Source: Pseudomonas putida (GTDB taxonomy: Bacteria; Pseudomonadota; Gammaproteobacteria; Pseudomonadales; Pseudomonadaceae). Taken from it: 64,000 nucleotides of DNA. This document shows positions 63,385 through 64,000 of this stretch, piece after piece (positions within the stretch are counted from its first letter, which is position 1; the number at the start of each line of letters is the position of its first letter). Location: NCBI RefSeq assembly GCF_028682455.1, contig NZ_JANHLD010000001.1, positions 1 through 64,000 on the forward strand. The letters run 5' to 3'. The notes below the pieces were generated by a model. It was not told the origin of the DNA. It searched no databases and saw only the letters and a list, made by a program, of their open reading frames with translations. A program made the position numbers and the translations under genes.

Positions 63385-64000
63385 ACTCGGCGATCTGCAG
63401 CTTGCGTGCCTCGGTATAGACGTAGCGCACCTTCTCGTACTCGAACGGTGAGTTCAGCTGGCCGTAGCGGAAGCGGGTGGTGTAGCGCTTGTCTACCGCC
63501 CGCAGCACGACGATTTCCGGATGATCGCGGCTCACTTCGGCGACGTTGAGGAAGTTGATCTGGTCCTCGGCGACAAAGTCCACCGCCAGCCCGCCGGTAT
63601 CGCGCAGGTTCGACGGCCCCAGGATCGGCAGCATCAAGTACGGCCCCTCAGGCACGCCATAGAAGCCCAGGGTCTGGCCGAAGTCTTCGCTTTGATACGG
63701 AAGGCCCATCTTGGTCGCCGGGTCCCACAAGCCGGCCACGCCGATGGTGGTGTTGAGCAGCAAGCGTGCGGTGATCTCCATCGAGCGCTGGCCCTTGAGC
63801 TGCAACAGGCTGTTGAGCAGGTTAGGCACATCGCCCAGGTTGCTGAAGAAATTACTGACCCCGGTGCGCACGAAGCTTGGGGTGATGTAGCGATAGCCGT
63901 TGACCACCGGCAGGAACACCCATTGGTCGAAGCGGTAGTTGAAGTGATACAGCCTGCGGTTCATCGGCTCGAACGGGTCGTAGACGTTGAGCGCGGCGAG
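63383..64000 (-). CDS. mlaA: MlaA (VacJ) family lipoprotein, N-terminus outside window
   Basis: The C-terminal about 205 residues of a VacJ/MlaA protein, the outer membrane component that removes mislocalised phospholipid with OmpC-like partners. The frame is open to the window end (LNVYDPFEPMNRRLYHFNYRFD); the typical motif PFEPMNR shows that the first Met visible at 63964 is internal. Other family blocks are SNFFSNLGDVPNLLNSLLQ, EDFGQTLGFYGVPEGPYLMLPILGPSNLRDTGG and YTTRFRYG. The signal and lipobox lie beyond the window. Confidence 0.93.
   Translation of the reverse strand, partial: LAALNVYDPFEPMNRRLYHFNYRFDQWVFLPVVNGYRYITPSFVRTGVSNFFSNLGDVPNLLNSLLQLKGQRSMEITARLLLNTTIGVAGLWDPATKMGLPYQSEDFGQTLGFYGVPEGPYLMLPILGPSNLRDTGGLAVDFVAEDQINFLNVAEVSRDHPEIVVLRAVDKRYTTRFRYGQLNSPFEYEKVRYVYTEARKLQIAE

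Noticed and set aside
1..64000. CRISPR arrays, prophage, integrated plasmid or secretion-system clusters
   Set aside because: No regularly spaced direct repeats, integrase, phage structural genes or cas genes were seen. The two tRNA genes carry no downstream partial duplicate suggesting an attachment site.

Overview
The window is about 64 kb of high-GC chromosome from a Pseudomonas of the P. putida group or a close relative. This rests on gene content and order (hda, the late cob genes, a symporter-type histidine kinase, rdgC, the nitrate/nitrite reductase genes, prc, minCDE, lpxL, mlaA), on codon bias that leaves very long antisense open frames, and on recurring intergenic inverted repeats with the P. 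putida-type core GGAGCGGGCTTGCCCCGCG. Most of it is core chromosome. The only clear mobile DNA is a short remnant of an IS110-family (IS1111-like) element at about 16.48-17.01 kb.

Layout. 1-3.4 kb: the 3' part of hda, two NlpC/P60 lipoproteins and a PQQ-type sugar dehydrogenase lipoprotein. 3.5-12.7 kb: a cobalamin riboswitch followed by a tightly overlapping ten-gene operon (cobO, cobB, bluB, cobD, cobC, cobQ, cobP, cobT, an alpha-ribazole phosphatase, cobS) that takes cobyrinate to the finished coenzyme and makes the lower ligand. 12.7-16.5 kb: a MarR/MFS pair sharing a visible operator, a periplasmic glutathione peroxidase, and a divergent DUF2798/LysR pair. 17-20.9 kb: a FadL-type porin, small hypotheticals and a gene-poor stretch. 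20.9-31.9 kb: rmuC, an SSS-domain hybrid histidine kinase (MxtR/CrbS type), three transporters (one an MFS-acyltransferase fusion), a guanidinium exporter and rdgC.

32-39.6 kb: tRNA-Val and tRNA-Asp, then nitrate assimilation. A nitrate reductase fused to a CysJ-like flavoprotein reductase and nirBD are each preceded by a leader with two hexaloop hairpins (loop A1 and G4) whose second hairpin overlaps an intrinsic terminator. This is the layout of ANTAR/NasT antitermination targets, and nirB also has a sigma-54 promoter. 39.6-48.1 kb: a LysR regulator, an FKBP lipoprotein, a DUF1232 gene behind a perfect 27-bp palindrome carrying two inverted DnaA boxes, an XRE-type regulator with an uncharacterised partner, an EAL-CBS-GGDEF protein, prc and a quinone oxidoreductase.

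48.2-54.5 kb: an ABC importer operon with two cytoplasmic phosphatases (alkaline phosphatase superfamily and HAD) and a divergent GntR/UTRA regulator. Palindromes at both promoters suggest a phosphonate- or organophosphate-type uptake system whose substrate is unknown. 54.4-64 kb: a large MscS channel, aminopeptidase M18, a RluA-family pseudouridine synthase, minCDE, an LpxL acyltransferase, a patatin-like protein and the 3' part of mlaA.
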